Below, piece by piece: positions 28,690-39,107 of a DNA stretch of 64,000 nucleotides. Location: NCBI RefSeq assembly GCF_026342035.1, contig NZ_JAPENM010000015.1, positions 29,898 to 93,897 of the forward strand. The letters are read 5' to 3'. Source of the DNA: Aldersonia sp. NBC_00410. Its GTDB lineage: Bacteria; Actinomycetota; Actinomycetes; Mycobacteriales; Mycobacteriaceae. The position numbers and the translations under genes were made by a program. Below the pieces are notes generated by a model. That model had not been told where the DNA came from. It ran no database searches and saw only the letters and a list, made by a program, of their open reading frames with translations. The stretch's first letter is position 1. Every line of letters starts with the position of its first letter.

Positions 28690-30225
28690 TTAGTTGGCTC
28701 CGAGCAGTTCCTCGCGCAACTTGCCCTTCACCAATTTGCCGGTCGGCGTGCGCGGCAACGTCTCGGCGAAGTGGAACTCCTTCGGCACCTTGTAGTGCGC
28801 GATCCGCTCACGCGCGAACGCGCGCAGTTCCTCGGCGAGGTCGGTATCGGCGACCACGTCGGGCGCGACCTGCACCACCGCGACGACCCGCTCGCCCAGG
28901 TCCTCGTCGGGCATGCCGAGTACCGCGATGTCGAGCACCTTCGGGTGCAGGCTGAACAGATCCTCAACTTCCTGCGGGTAGATGTTCACCCCGCCGGAGA
29001 TGACCATGAAGGCCTTGCGATCGGTCAGGTAGAGGTACCCCTCCTCGTCGAGGTAGCCGAGATCGCCGACCGTCGTCCAGGTCTCGTGTTCGGGGTGGCG
29101 AGTGGCAGCGGACTTGGCCGCATCGTTGTGGTACTCGAAACCCTTGCCCTCGCGCTCGAAGTAGATCGTGCCGATCTCCCCCGCGGGAAGCTCGGCACCG
29201 TCGTCATCGCAGACCCGGATCACGCCGAGCAGTGCGGTGCCGACGCTGCCCGGGTGGGTGAGCCAGCGCTCGGAGTCGATGAAGGTCGCGCCGTTGGCTT
29301 CGGTGCTCGCGTAGTACTCGTTGATGATCGGGCCGAACCAGTCGATCATCCGCTGCTTGACCTCGACCGGACACGGCGCGGCCGCGTGCACGACGACCCG
29401 AAGCGAGCTGACGTCGTAGCTGTTGCGCACGTCTTCGGGCAGCTTCAGCATGCGGACGAACATCGTCGGCACCATCTGGGTGTGTGTGATTCGGTATTTG
29501 TCGATCGCGGCGAGCGCGCGCTGTGCGTCGAAGTTCTCCATCATCACCAGCGTGCCGCCGAGCGCGTGCACAACGCCGCCGAAACGCAGCGGCGCCGCGT
29601 GGTATACCGGCGCCGGCGAGAGGTATACCGAGTCGGTGTCGAAGCCGTACAGCCCGCCGAAGATCGTCACGTACGGGTAGCCCGGCTCGTCGACGGCGAA
29701 TTCGGGCAGGGGGAGCTTGATCCCCTTGGGTCGACCCGTTGTTCCCGAGGAGTACAACAGGTCTTCGCCGTGCGGCTGTTCGGGCAGCGGCTCCGCCGAA
29801 GCGCCCGCGAGGGCGGCGCCGTAATCGCCGTAGCCGTCGACCGCACCGCCGAACGCGAGGCGGACCGAGGCGGCATCGACATCGGTCATCGCCTCGACGA
29901 GGGCACGCTTGGCCGCCGACACGACCAGCGCCCGGGCGCCACAGTCGGCCACGATGTAGGCAGCCTCTGCGGGGGCGAGATTGTGGTTCACCGCGGTGAT
30001 GTAGAGGCCCGAACGCAGTGCGGCCCAATAAACTTCGTAAGTCTCGAGTCGGTTGTCCGACAGCAGCGCGACGACATCGCCCGTGCGCAGTCCCTGGTCG
30101 TGGAGATAGCGGGAGAGCCGAATGCTTCGCTCGTCGAGTTCGGCGTATGTCAACGTCGCGCCCGACCCCGCCATGATCATCGCCGGCTTGTCCGGAGTCT
30201 TCGCCGCCCAGGTTCCTGGATACAT
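28690..30225 (-). CDS. AMP-forming acyl-CoA synthetase (FadD-like)
   Basis: A 511-residue ANL-superfamily ligase that activates a carboxylic acid with ATP and CoA. Motifs: YSSGTTGRPKG (158-168, P-loop), EYYASTEANG (A5), TVGDLGYLDEEGYLYLTDR (A7-A8) and the catalytic lysine in PRTPTGKLVKGKL near the end. Resembles mycobacterial FadD4-type ligases; the acid is unknown. The ATG at 30225 fits the family N-terminus (YPGTWAAKTPDKPA). Confidence 0.87.
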   Translation of the reverse strand: MYPGTWAAKTPDKPAMIMAGSGATLTYAELDERSIRLSRYLHDQGLRTGDVVALLSDNRLETYEVYWAALRSGLYITAVNHNLAPAEAAYIVADCGARALVVSAAKRALVEAMTDVDAASVRLAFGGAVDGYGDYGAALAGASAEPLPEQPHGEDLLYSSGTTGRPKGIKLPLPEFAVDEPGYPYVTIFGGLYGFDTDSVYLSPAPVYHAAPLRFGGVVHALGGTLVMMENFDAQRALAAIDKYRITHTQMVPTMFVRMLKLPEDVRNSYDVSSLRVVVHAAAPCPVEVKQRMIDWFGPIINEYYASTEANGATFIDSERWLTHPGSVGTALLGVIRVCDDDGAELPAGEIGTIYFEREGKGFEYHNDAAKSAATRHPEHETWTTVGDLGYLDEEGYLYLTDRKAFMVISGGVNIYPQEVEDLFSLHPKVLDIAVLGMPDEDLGERVVAVVQVAPDVVADTDLAEELRAFARERIAHYKVPKEFHFAETLPRTPTGKLVKGKLREELLGAN

Positions 30226-30280
30226 GTGAGCCTCATCTCCTTTGCGAGTGCTCGCACACTACTACAGAACGAACGCTCGG

Positions 30281-32440
30281 TTAACTGAGTCCCGCGGCAT
30301 CCATCCCGCGCAGTTCCTTCTTCAGGTCGGCGATCTCGTCACGCAGCCGACCGGCAAGCTCGAACTGCAGCTCACGCGCGGCATTCATCATCTGATCGGT
30401 GAGTTCCTTCACCAGATCGGCCAGCTCGGCGCGCGGCATCGACTTCAGGTCACGCCCCTCGTAGATGCCTGCGCTGACCGCGCGCCCCGGCTCGCCCTGC
30501 GCCCGCCGACCGCGGCTGGCATTGCGGCCTGAACCGCCGACCTCCACCTCGTCGGCTTCCCGGTAGACCTGGTCGAGGATGTCGGCGATCTTCTTGCGCA
30601 ACGGCGTCGGGTCGATGCCGTTGGCTTCGTTGTAGGCAACCTGCTTTTCCCGACGCCGTTCGGTCTCGTCGATGGCGAACCGCATCGAGTCGGTCATCTT
30701 GTCGGCGTACATATGCACCTCGCCGGACACGTTGCGTGCCGCGCGGCCAATCGTCTGGATGAGGCTGGTGCTGCTGCGCAGGAAGCCTTCCTTGTCCGCG
30801 TCGAGAATCGCCACCAAGGAGACCTCGGGCAGGTCGAGGCCCTCACGCAGCAAGTTGATGCCGACGAGCACGTCGTACTCGCCGAGCCGAAGCTGACGCA
30901 GCAGCTCCACCCGGCGCAGGGTGTCGATCTCCGAATGCAGATAGCGCACCCGGATACCCAGGCCGAGCAGGTAGTCGGTGAGGTCCTCGGACATCTTCTT
31001 GGTCAGCGTGGTGACGAGTACCCGCTCGTCACGTTCGGCCCGTGCCCTGATCTCGTGCACGAGGTCGTCGATCTGCCCCTTAGTGGGTTTGACGACGACC
31101 TTCGGGTCGACCAACCCGGTCGGCCGGATCACCTGCTCGACGAATTCCCCACCGGCCTGGCCGAGTTCGTATCCCCCCGGCGTCGCGGACAGGTACACCG
31201 TCTGCCCGATCCGGTCGGCGAACTCCTCCCAGGTCAGCGGGCGGTTGTCGACCGCGCTCGGCAACCGGAACCCGAATTCCACGAGGTTGCGCTTGCGCGA
31301 CATGTCGCCCTCGTACATGCCACCGATCTGCGGCACGGTCACATGCGACTCGTCGATGACGAGGAGGAAATCGTCCGGGAAGTAGTCGATCAGCGTGGCG
31401 GGTGCCGAACCGGCCGGGCGGCCGTCGATATGCCGCGAATAGTTCTCGATACCGGAGCAGAAGCCGACCTGCCGGATCATTTCGAGGTCGTACTGCGTCC
31501 GCATTCGCAGGCGCTGCGCCTCCAGCAACTTGCCGTGTTTTTCGAGATCGGCGAGCCGCTCCTCCAGCTCGGCCTCGATATCGCGGACCGCACGTTCCAT
31601 CCGCTCCGGCCCCGCGACGTAGTGGGTGGCCGGGAAGATGCGGAGCATGTCGACCTGGCGGACCACCTCGCCGGTCAATGGATGGAGATAGTAGAGCGCC
31701 TCGATCTCGTCGCCGAAGAACTCGATCCGGACCGCGAGTTCCTCGTAGGACGGAATGATCTCGACGGTGTCGCCACGCACCCGGAACGAGCCGCGCGTGA
31801 ACGCCATGTCGTTGCGCGTGTACTGCACGTCGACGAGCAGCCGCAGTAACGCGTCACGATCCACCTCGGTGCCGACCTCGAGCTGCACCGAACGGTCGAG
31901 GTAGGACTGCGGGGTGCCGAGACCGTAAATGCAGGACACCGATGCGACCACGACGACATCGCGGCGGGACAGCAGATTGGACGTCGCGGAGTGCCGCAGC
32001 CGCTCCACATCGTCGTTGATCGAGCTGTCCTTCTCGATGTAGGTGTCGGTCTGCGCGATGTAGGCCTCGGGTTGGTAGTAGTCGTAATAGGAGACGAAGT
32101 ACTCGACCGCGTTGTTGGGCAGCATCTCGCGAAGTTCGTTCGCCAGCTGCGCGGCGAGTGTCTTGTTCGGCGCCATCACCAGCGTTGGGCGCTGCACCCG
32201 TTCGATCAGCCAAGCCGTGGTGGCCGACTTGCCGGTGCCGGTGGCGCCCAGCAGGACGATGTCCTTCTCGCCGGCTTTGAGCCGCCGTTCGAGGGCGTCG
32301 ATCGCGTCCGGCTGATCACCGGCCGGTTGATGCTCGCTGACCACCTCGAAGCGGGCGTCGGCCCGTTCGATGTCACCCACCGGGCGGAACTCCGAATGGG
32401 CGCGTGGGGCATCCGCCGGATACTCGGTCGCAAAAGCCAT
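30281..32440 (-). CDS. uvrB: UvrABC excinuclease subunit B
   Basis: 719 residues. UvrB loads UvrC at DNA lesions after damage recognition by UvrA. Walker A GATGTGKS, the beta-hairpin region [11 protein letters not shown], DExx-type motif VIDESHVT, motif V/VI region and the C-terminal UVR coiled coil ([25 protein letters not shown] pattern) are present. The ATG at 32440 starts the family's N-terminal segment; the 11 residues farther upstream are unlikely. Divergent from the DUF402 gene, as Rv1633 is from Rv1632c's neighbourhood. Confidence 0.97.
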   Translation of the reverse strand: MAFATEYPADAPRAHSEFRPVGDIERADARFEVVSEHQPAGDQPDAIDALERRLKAGEKDIVLLGATGTGKSATTAWLIERVQRPTLVMAPNKTLAAQLANELREMLPNNAVEYFVSYYDYYQPEAYIAQTDTYIEKDSSINDDVERLRHSATSNLLSRRDVVVVASVSCIYGLGTPQSYLDRSVQLEVGTEVDRDALLRLLVDVQYTRNDMAFTRGSFRVRGDTVEIIPSYEELAVRIEFFGDEIEALYYLHPLTGEVVRQVDMLRIFPATHYVAGPERMERAVRDIEAELEERLADLEKHGKLLEAQRLRMRTQYDLEMIRQVGFCSGIENYSRHIDGRPAGSAPATLIDYFPDDFLLVIDESHVTVPQIGGMYEGDMSRKRNLVEFGFRLPSAVDNRPLTWEEFADRIGQTVYLSATPGGYELGQAGGEFVEQVIRPTGLVDPKVVVKPTKGQIDDLVHEIRARAERDERVLVTTLTKKMSEDLTDYLLGLGIRVRYLHSEIDTLRRVELLRQLRLGEYDVLVGINLLREGLDLPEVSLVAILDADKEGFLRSSTSLIQTIGRAARNVSGEVHMYADKMTDSMRFAIDETERRREKQVAYNEANGIDPTPLRKKIADILDQVYREADEVEVGGSGRNASRGRRAQGEPGRAVSAGIYEGRDLKSMPRAELADLVKELTDQMMNAARELQFELAGRLRDEIADLKKELRGMDAAGLS

Positions 32441-32505
32441 GTCACCAGGGTAGGTTGCCGCACCGACATGCATCCGGTCGTCGTCGACCGGGTAGCTTGT
32501 CCGGC

Positions 32506-33027
32506 ATGACGCAGCGCCCGGCGGAATCCATTCACCGGCCCAAGATCGAAGTGTTCGACCTGGTCGCGATGACCAATACGGACCCCAAGGGATTCGTGCG
32601 CGAGGTCGAGGAGTACCGGGTCGAGTCGTGGGGCCTCTATATGGCGCGCAGCTCCAACCACGCCCAGTTTCACTACCTCGAGTCGTGGCTGCTGCCGTCG
32701 CTGGGACTGCGCGCGTCGATCTTTCATTTCACGCCGGGGCACGAGCGAGACCAGGACCACTACCTCGACGTGGGCATCTTCCGCCCCGGCGAACAACAGT
32801 GGACCTCGGTTGACCACTACCTCGACATCGTGATCCGGACGGGCCGCGATGCCGAACTGGTCGACATCGACGAACTGCTCGACGCACGGGCCGCCGGTCT
32901 GCTCGACACCGCCGAAGCCACCACGGCCATCGAAATCGCGGTGGGCACGGTCGAGGCACTGGCCCGGTACGACTACGACCTCGGTGCGTGGCTCGCCGCA
33001 CGCGGCATGCCGATCAGCTGGCGGTGA
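32506..33027 (+). CDS. DUF402-domain protein
   Basis: A 173-residue protein with the DUF402 barrel ([20 protein letters not shown], then [18 protein letters not shown] and the Asp-rich [20 protein letters not shown]). DUF402 proteins of known function are nucleoside or GTP phosphatases/FomD-like, but this one is uncharacterised. It overlaps the end of coaE by 14 bp (convergent). The ATG at 32506 is 65 bp from the divergent uvrB start. Confidence 0.8.
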   Translation: MTQRPAESIHRPKIEVFDLVAMTNTDPKGFVREVEEYRVESWGLYMARSSNHAQFHYLESWLLPSLGLRASIFHFTPGHERDQDHYLDVGIFRPGEQQWTSVDHYLDIVIRTGRDAELVDIDELLDARAAGLLDTAEATTAIEIAVGTVEALARYDYDLGAWLAARGMPISWR

Positions 33028-34213
33028 TGTCCCAGCCCGTGCGTCGCGCCCATTGCTCGCTGCGCTGGTAGGCGCCGTCGAACCACGGTGCGAGAGCCTG
33101 CGCGTATGCGACATCGGCGTCGGCGCGAGCGCGATGCTTCGCGACCTGGAAGTTGGCGCGTTCATCCGGTTGTGCGCGCAGCCAGTCGCGGATCAGCAGC
33201 GCGAACCGCTGGCCGGGCCAACCGTCGACCCGCAGATGAATCCGTGCGGGCCGCGCCGGGTCGGCGTTGCCGTGGACCCGCTCGACCCACAGCGCCGGGT
33301 CCGCCTCGCCGCCGATCGAGTACGCGGGCTTCGGCGCCTCCGCCGTCACCGACTCGATCCGCGGGAACCCTGACTCGGCAAGCGGATCGACGAGCGCATC
33401 GGCCGTGGCCAGATCGGCGACGCTGATCTGCACGTCGATCGCGTCGCGCGCGGTGACCCCCGGTACTGCGGTCGAACCGACGTGATCGATCCGGATCGCC
33501 GAGTCACCGCAGGTCAGCCGCAGCCGGTCGATCATCCGCTCGGCCTGTGCCGACCAGTTGTCGTCATGCGGCACAAGCACATTGTGGATAGGTGCGGCAC
33601 GCCGTTCACGCACGTTGCGCTCGAACGGGACGAGGCGGTCGGTCCACAGTGCGGCGACTGCCTGTTCGATCGCATCCTTCGACCCGCTGTTGTCCAGCCA
33701 GATGTCCGCGGCGGCACGACGCTGCTCGTCGGTCGCCTGCGCCGCGATGCGGGCCCGCGCGTCCTCCTCCGGGATATCGCGAAACGTGACGAGCCGACGG
33801 ACCCGCTCCTCGACGTCCAGGCCCACGACAATCACCAGTTTGAACACCGGGCCCATACCGCCCTCGACGAGCAACGGAATGTCCTGCACCAGCACGGCGT
33901 CCGACGGCGCCTGCTCGATCAGTTCCATGACCCGCGCACCGACCAGCGGGTGGGTGATCGAATTGAGCGTCCTGCGCGACTCGTCGTCACCAAACGCCTT
34001 GTTCGCCAACGCCTGCCGGTCGAGACTGTCGTCGTCGCGCAGGATGTCGGTGCCGAATGCCTCGACGAGGGCGGCCAGGCCAGGGGTGCCCGGTTCGACT
34101 ACCTCCCGGGCAATGCGGTCCGCATCCACGATCACCGCGCCCCGCTCGGCGAGTGCCGTCGCGACCGTCGATTTCCCCGCGCCCATGCCACCGGTAAGGC
34201 CGATTCTCAACAC
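33014..34213 (-). CDS. coaE: Dephospho-CoA kinase with C-terminal GrpB domain
   Basis: 399 residues. The first about 195 are dephospho-CoA kinase, the last step of CoA synthesis: P-loop GLTGGMGAGKST (residues 5-16), DADRIAREVV and the lid with TFRDIPEEDARARI. Residues about 215-399 form a GrpB/UPF0157 domain (VLVPHDDNWSAQAERMI, RIDHVGSTAVPG), a nucleotidyltransferase-like fold. This fusion is normal in mycobacteria and their relatives. The start is GTG at 34213 (V-L-R-I-G), matching the family N-terminus. Confidence 0.95.
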   Translation of the reverse strand: MLRIGLTGGMGAGKSTVATALAERGAVIVDADRIAREVVEPGTPGLAALVEAFGTDILRDDDSLDRQALANKAFGDDESRRTLNSITHPLVGARVMELIEQAPSDAVLVQDIPLLVEGGMGPVFKLVIVVGLDVEERVRRLVTFRDIPEEDARARIAAQATDEQRRAAADIWLDNSGSKDAIEQAVAALWTDRLVPFERNVRERRAAPIHNVLVPHDDNWSAQAERMIDRLRLTCGDSAIRIDHVGSTAVPGVTARDAIDVQISVADLATADALVDPLAESGFPRIESVTAEAPKPAYSIGGEADPALWVERVHGNADPARPARIHLRVDGWPGQRFALLIRDWLRAQPDERANFQVAKHRARADADVAYAQALAPWFDGAYQRSEQWARRTGWDITAS

Positions 34214-34325
34214 CGGGCCAGTCTCGCATCCCAACACGCCGATCGGTGCACAGGCGTCAAATCCCCTTCCCCGACCGGCGAGTCGGTTACGTTCGACGCC
34301 GACGGTCGAGCGAAGGAACCCCGAG

Positions 34326-34556
34326 ATGCGAAGCACAAGCAGGCGCAATCTGGCGTATGTCGGCCGGCATCGTCTCGGCATGGCCGGCGGGATGCACTGC
34401 CTCCGGATCCCGGCAGTCGCCGCCGCCCTCGACGAGCATCACCGGAACTGGTTCACTTCGCTGATCCGTCCGGCACGACACAGTCTGGCGAGGATGCGCC
34501 GACGCACCGTCACCACCGCGGCGAACCACTGGGTACCGCGTCCCGCCACCACCTGA
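34326..34556 (+). CDS. Small basic hypothetical protein
   Basis: A 77-residue reading frame rich in Arg and His (RRNLAYVGRHRLGMAGG at the start). GAAGGAA sits 8 nt before the ATG and third positions are GC-rich, so it may be real. No family is recognised. It lies alone between coaE and the rpsA terminator and stops 28 bp before that hairpin, which could also end its own transcript. Confidence 0.4.
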   Translation: MRSTSRRNLAYVGRHRLGMAGGMHCLRIPAVAAALDEHHRNWFTSLIRPARHSLARMRRRTVTTAANHWVPRPATT

Positions 34557-34583
34557 GGCCGGCTCGACCGACTGCCGCACAGA

Positions 34584-34620
34584 CGAAAGCTCCCCGGCTC
34601 GATGAGCCGGGGAGCTTTCG
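34584..34620. terminator. rpsA terminator
   Basis: CGAAAGCTCCCCGGCTC-GAT-GAGCCGGGGAGCTTTCG: a perfect 17-bp stem with a 3-nt loop, 20 bp past the rpsA stop. Flanking A/T pairs in the stem give a short U-run on either strand, so it can work in both directions. Confidence 0.9.
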
Positions 34621-34639
34621 TTCGATCTATGTCCGCGAG

Positions 34640-36109
34640 TTACGCGTTGCCGGAGAGCTTCTCCCGCAGTGCAGCAAGCTGCGCGTCGCTGGCCAGCGAG
34701 CCACCGGCCGGCTCGGCCGCCCGGGTCGTCGGACCGGCGGTCTCGCCGTCACCACTCGAGGAGTAGTTCGCCGCGGCAGTCGCCTCGGCAGCCTCGTCGG
34801 CGGCCATCTTCTCCATCTGCGCGGTGTGCATCTTGTGCCGACGCTCGGCCTCCGCGTAGCGGCCTTCCCACTCGTCGCGCTGCTTCTCGAAGCCCTCGAG
34901 CCATTCGTTGGTCTCGGGATCGAAGCCCTCGGGGAAGATGTAGTTTCCGCCGTCGTCGTAGCTGTCGGCCATGCCGTACTTCGACGGGTCGAACTCGGCG
35001 TGGTAATCCTCGTTGGCTTGCTTGAGGCTCAGCGAGATACGACGACGCTCCAGGTCGATGTCGATGACCTTGACCATCGCGTCGTCGCCAACGGCGACAA
35101 CCTGATCCGGCACCTCGACGTGGCGCTCGGCCAGCTCCGAGATGTGCACCAGACCCTCGATGCCCTCCTCGACGCGCACGAACGCACCGAACGGAACCAG
35201 CTTGGTGACCTTGCCCGGCACGATCTGACCGATCGCGTGGGTGCGGGCGAACTGACGCCACGGATCTTCCTGGGTCGCCTTCAGCGACAGCGACACGCGC
35301 TCGCGGTCCATGTCGACATCGAGCACCTCGACGGTGACCTCGTCGCCGACCTGAACGACCTCGCTCGGGTGGTCGATGTGCTTCCAGGACAGCTCGGAGA
35401 CGTGCACCAGGCCGTCGACACCGCCGAGATCGACGAACGCGCCGAAGTTGACGATCGAGGACACGACGCCCTTGCGGACCTGACCCTTCTGCAGCTGGTG
35501 CAGGAACTCGCTGCGCACCTCGGACTGGGTCTGCTCCAGCCATGCACGGCGCGAAAGGACCACGTTGTTGCGGTTCTTGTCGAGCTCGATGATCTTGGCC
35601 TCGATCTCCTTGCCGACGTACGGCTGCAGATCGCGGACCCGGCGCATCTCGACCAGCGACGCAGGCAGGAAGCCGCGCAGGCCGATGTCGAGAATCAGGC
35701 CGCCCTTGACGACCTCGATGACGGTGCCCTTGACGGCCTCGTCCTTCTCCTTGAGCTCCTCGATGGTGCCCCAGGCGCGCTCGTACTGAGCACGCTTCTT
35801 GGACAGGATCAGGCGACCCTCTTTGTCCTCCTTGGTGAGGACGAGGGCTTCGACCTCATCGCCCACGGAAACGACCTCGTTGGGGTCGACGTCGTGCTTG
35901 ATGGACAGTTCCCGAGACGGGATGACACCTTCGGTCTTGTAACCGATGTCGAGCAGAACCTCGTCTCGGTCGACTTTGACGATGGTTCCTTCCACGATGT
36001 CGCCATCGTTGAAGTACTTGATTGTCTTGTCGATGGCGGCGAGGAAGTCCTCGGCGGAGCCGATATCGTTGACGGCTACCTGCGGCGAGGCGACTGTAGA
36101 AGAGGGCAT
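34640..36109 (-). CDS. rpsA: 30S ribosomal protein S1
   Basis: 489 residues with four S1 RNA-binding domains (about 36-105, 123-190, 208-276, 293-362), for example GDIVEGTIVKV, GAFVDLGGVDGLVHVSELSW and GAFVRVEEGIEGLVHISELA. A flexible, acidic and Ala-rich C-terminal tail follows, typical of actinobacteria; the mycobacterial version has been discussed in relation to pyrazinoic acid. The ATG at 36109 starts the family's N-terminus. The 286 bp upstream (36110-36395) hold its promoter and leader and no gene. Confidence 0.97.
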   Translation of the reverse strand: MPSSTVASPQVAVNDIGSAEDFLAAIDKTIKYFNDGDIVEGTIVKVDRDEVLLDIGYKTEGVIPSRELSIKHDVDPNEVVSVGDEVEALVLTKEDKEGRLILSKKRAQYERAWGTIEELKEKDEAVKGTVIEVVKGGLILDIGLRGFLPASLVEMRRVRDLQPYVGKEIEAKIIELDKNRNNVVLSRRAWLEQTQSEVRSEFLHQLQKGQVRKGVVSSIVNFGAFVDLGGVDGLVHVSELSWKHIDHPSEVVQVGDEVTVEVLDVDMDRERVSLSLKATQEDPWRQFARTHAIGQIVPGKVTKLVPFGAFVRVEEGIEGLVHISELAERHVEVPDQVVAVGDDAMVKVIDIDLERRRISLSLKQANEDYHAEFDPSKYGMADSYDDGGNYIFPEGFDPETNEWLEGFEKQRDEWEGRYAEAERRHKMHTAQMEKMAADEAAEATAAANYSSSGDGETAGPTTRAAEPAGGSLASDAQLAALREKLSGNA

Positions 36110-36395
36110 GTGTTGAGTTGCTCCGGACAAGTTGTGGGTCGGTAGGTGGACGTTCGGTCGGACTCTGCGCGCACGCCGTCGACCTGCGTCAACGGCATCC
36201 ACACGGGTGTTGCACGGTGAACCCGCGGAACCCGAAGGATCCCAACGGACGCTTCGGCTCCGCCCGGCAGACGGGCAGCGCAAAAGACACCGCGAAGACA
36301 GGGTACGTGAACCGGACAGAGCTGGGCAAACCGGTGCCGAGCCGGCCCGCAGGCACGCGCGGGAGGTCGCAAATCCCGGCGGTACTGTAGCCCGC

Positions 36396-37244
36396 ATGTC
36401 CGATGATCGGCATGCGCAAGCCCAGGCTGCACTCGGCACGTCGGCGGTCGGGCGGGCACGGGTCGACTCGATCACCAGCATGCGGGCGAACCGGCGATGG
36501 TGGGATGCGGACGCGTCCGACTACCACCGCACGCACGCCGAGTTTCTCGGTGTCGATTCCGACCGGGGCGAATTCGTCTGGTGCCCCGAAGCCCTGCACG
36601 AGGGTGATGTGCACCTACTCGGAGACATCGTCGGCAAGCGGATCCTCGAAGTCGGGTGCGGCTCGGCACCCTGTGCCCGCTGGCTGCGTGCCCATGGCGG
36701 CGAGCCCGTCGGTATCGACATCTCGATGGGCATGTTGTCGCGCGGGATGGCGACGATGGACCGCGGCGGTCCGCAGGTGCCGTTGATTCAGGCCGACGCG
36801 GAGGCGCTGCCATTCGCGGACGATTCGTTCGACCTCGCATGCTCGGCCTTCGGCGCGGTGCCGTTCGTCTCCGATTCGGCCCGGGTGATGCGCGAAGTGG
36901 CCCGGGTCCTGCGCCCGGGCGGGCGCTGGGTTTTCGCGGTGAACCACCCGATGCGCTGGATCTTCCCCGACGACCCTGGTCCCAACGGTCTGACCGCGAC
37001 GATTCCGTACTTCGACCGCACGCCATACGTCGAACGGGACGCGGCCGGTGTGCCGACCTACGTGGAGCACCACCGCACGATGGGCGACCGGATCCGCGAG
37101 ATCGTCGCCGCCGGCCTCGTCTTGGACGACCTCATCGAGCCGGACTGGCCGGAATGGCTCGACCGCGAATGGGGCCAATGGAGCCCGCTGCGCGGCGAGC
37201 TCTTCCCCGGCACCGCGATCTTCTTGTGCACCCTCCCCGACTGA
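36396..37244 (+). CDS. SAM-dependent methyltransferase (class I)
   Basis: A 282-residue methyltransferase: motif I ILEVGCGSAPCARWL, the acidic end of beta-2 in VGIDIS, ADAEALPFADDSFD and RVLRPGGRWVF. The N-terminal RRWWDADASDYHRTH is a conserved feature of an actinobacterial subgroup in which the substrate is unknown. Divergent from rpsA. The stop codon lies inside the first arm of a large palindrome. Confidence 0.85.
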   Translation: MSDDRHAQAQAALGTSAVGRARVDSITSMRANRRWWDADASDYHRTHAEFLGVDSDRGEFVWCPEALHEGDVHLLGDIVGKRILEVGCGSAPCARWLRAHGGEPVGIDISMGMLSRGMATMDRGGPQVPLIQADAEALPFADDSFDLACSAFGAVPFVSDSARVMREVARVLRPGGRWVFAVNHPMRWIFPDDPGPNGLTATIPYFDRTPYVERDAAGVPTYVEHHRTMGDRIREIVAAGLVLDDLIEPDWPEWLDREWGQWSPLRGELFPGTAIFLCTLPD

Positions 37245-37291
37245 ACGGAACCGTTCAGTCGATCTGATCGACTGAACGGTTCCGTTCAGTC
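37239..37291. terminator. Nested palindromic convergent terminator
   Basis: Two palindromes, ACTGAACGGAACCGTTCAGT (37240-37259) and ACTGAACGGTTCCGTTCAGT (37271-37290), are also mirror images of each other around GATCTGATC, so the whole 53 bp is self-complementary except at its centre. It lies between the convergent methyltransferase and amino-acid ABC genes. Confidence 0.7.
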
Positions 37292-37316
37292 GATACGGAG
37301 GGAGTGTGTGCCGCGG

Positions 37317-38102
37317 TCAGAGGAGCTTGGACAGGAACAACTTGGTCCGCTCGTGCTGCGGATCGGCGAGCACCCGCTTGGGGTCACCGGATTCGACGAC
37401 CACGCCGCCGTCCATGAAGGCGAGTTGGTCGGCGACCTCGCGCGCAAATCCCATTTCGTGCGTGACGACGACCATGGTCATGCCCGCGGCGGCGAGGCCA
37501 CGCATCACCGCGAGCACCTCACCGACGAGTTCGGGGTCCAGGGCGGACGTCGGTTCGTCGAAGAGCATCAGTTTGGGGTCCATCGCCAGCGCCCGCGCAA
37601 TCGCTACGCGCTGCTGCTGGCCGCCGGACAACTGGGCGGGATAGCCGTGGGCCTTGTCCGCGAGGCCGACTCGTTCGAGCAATTCCATGGCCCGTCCAGT
37701 GGCTTCCTTTTTCGACACCCCCTTCACCTGAGTCGGCGCCTCGATGACGTTCTCCAGCGCAGTGCGGTGCGGAAACAGGTTGAAGTGCTGGAAGACCATG
37801 CCGATGTCGCGCCGCTGCCGCGCCGCCTCGCGCGGCTTCAGCTCGTACAGCTTGCCGCTCTTCTCCCGGTAGCCGACCAGGTCACCGTCCACGTAGAGGC
37901 GCCCCGCGTTTACCCGCTCGAGATGGTTGATGCAGCGCAGGAACGTCGATTTGCCCGATCCCGACGGTCCGACCAGACAGAGCACCTCGCCGCGCCCGAC
38001 CTCGAGCGTGATGCCCTTGAGCACGCGCAGCGCGCCGAAGCTCTTGTGCACCCGCTCCGCTTTGACCATCGGCACCGCGCCGGATGCCGCCTCGGTGGTC
38101 AT
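37317..38102 (-). CDS. Polar amino-acid ABC transporter ATPase (GlnQ type)
   Basis: A 261-residue ATPase: Walker [12 protein letters not shown]-loop FQHFNLFPH, signature [12 protein letters not shown], Walker [15 protein letters not shown] and the switch His in VVVTHEMGF. It is of the GlnQ/HisP group. Its ATG overlaps the permease stop by 4 bp. Third gene of a binding protein-permease-ATPase operon. Confidence 0.92.
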   Translation of the reverse strand: MTTEAASGAVPMVKAERVHKSFGALRVLKGITLEVGRGEVLCLVGPSGSGKSTFLRCINHLERVNAGRLYVDGDLVGYREKSGKLYELKPREAARQRRDIGMVFQHFNLFPHRTALENVIEAPTQVKGVSKKEATGRAMELLERVGLADKAHGYPAQLSGGQQQRVAIARALAMDPKLMLFDEPTSALDPELVGEVLAVMRGLAAAGMTMVVVTHEMGFAREVADQLAFMDGGVVVESGDPKRVLADPQHERTKLFLSKLL

Positions 38103-39073
38103 TTTCGCTCCCCTCCAGGAATATCCGGACCACCCTCGACTTGCGGCGCGATGACCACCGGCTTGCCCTCCGCATCTGCGAGCGCCTGCAACTGTTTGCC
38201 GGTGAGCTGGCGCGAGATCCCTTTGGAGTAGTACCGCTCGAGGTAGTACTGCCCGATCATCAGCACGCTCGTGATCGCGAGGTACCAGGTCGCCGCGACC
38301 ATCAGCAGCGGGACCGGCTGGAAGTTGCTCCCGGAGATATCGCGTGCGCGGCCGTACAACTCCGTACTCAGCGGAATTGCCGTAACCAGCGAGGTGGTTT
38401 TCAGCATGCTGATCAGTTCGTTGCCCGTAGGCGGAATGATCACCCGCATCGCCTGCGGCAGTACCGTGCGCCGCATGGTCTTCGACCATGACATGCCCAG
38501 TGCCGTCGATGCCTCCATCTGTCCTTCACCAACCGACCCCACGCCGGCCCGGACGATCTCGGCCATGTACGCGGCCTCGTTCAGTGCCAGGCCGATCATC
38601 GCGAACAGGAATGGCTCGTTGAGCGATTGAATGTCGATGTGCGCGAACTGAGTTCCGAACGGGATACCGAGATCGATGGTCTTGTACAGCGACGGGAACA
38701 ACCCCCAGAACACCAGTTGAACGTAGACCGGCGTGCCGCGGAAAATCCACAGATACACCCAGGCCACCGATCCCAGGACCGGATTCGGCGACAGTCGCAT
38801 CACCGCCAGCACCACGCCGAGCACGATCGCGATCACCATGGAGAGCACGGTGAGTTCGATCGTGGTCAGCGCGCCGGAGCTGATCCGCTTGTCGAACAGG
38901 TATTGCCAGTAGACGTCCCACGCGAAGGCTTCGTTGGTGGCGGCGCCGTACAGGAACAACACAACGAGCGCGATCACGATGGCCGCGGATATCCAGCGAA
39001 CCGGATGTCTCAGCGGAACCGCCTCGATCGCCTCGCCTTCGGTCGCCGGATCGAGTGTCTGCGACACCGCCAC
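38099..39073 (-). CDS. Polar amino-acid ABC transporter permease
   Basis: A 324-residue permease of the HisM/GlnP family. A 20-residue hydrophilic N-terminus and an extra helix precede the usual five ([20 protein letters not shown]), then the EAA loop with [20 protein letters not shown]. One permease gene serves the operon, so it likely homodimerises. Starts 34 bp after the binding protein stop. Confidence 0.92.
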   Translation of the reverse strand: MAVSQTLDPATEGEAIEAVPLRHPVRWISAAIVIALVVLFLYGAATNEAFAWDVYWQYLFDKRISSGALTTIELTVLSMVIAIVLGVVLAVMRLSPNPVLGSVAWVYLWIFRGTPVYVQLVFWGLFPSLYKTIDLGIPFGTQFAHIDIQSLNEPFLFAMIGLALNEAAYMAEIVRAGVGSVGEGQMEASTALGMSWSKTMRRTVLPQAMRVIIPPTGNELISMLKTTSLVTAIPLSTELYGRARDISGSNFQPVPLLMVAATWYLAITSVLMIGQYYLERYYSKGISRQLTGKQLQALADAEGKPVVIAPQVEGGPDIPGGERK

Positions 39074-39107
39074 TCCTGTTCGGCCGTAGGGATATTGGCG
39101 TGACGCC

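Noticed and set aside
33482..36145. A plus-strand open frame of about 890 codons across coaE and rpsA
   Set aside because: It lies antisense to two clear housekeeping genes, has an Arg/Asp/His-rich composition typical of high-GC shadow frames and no recognisable domain.
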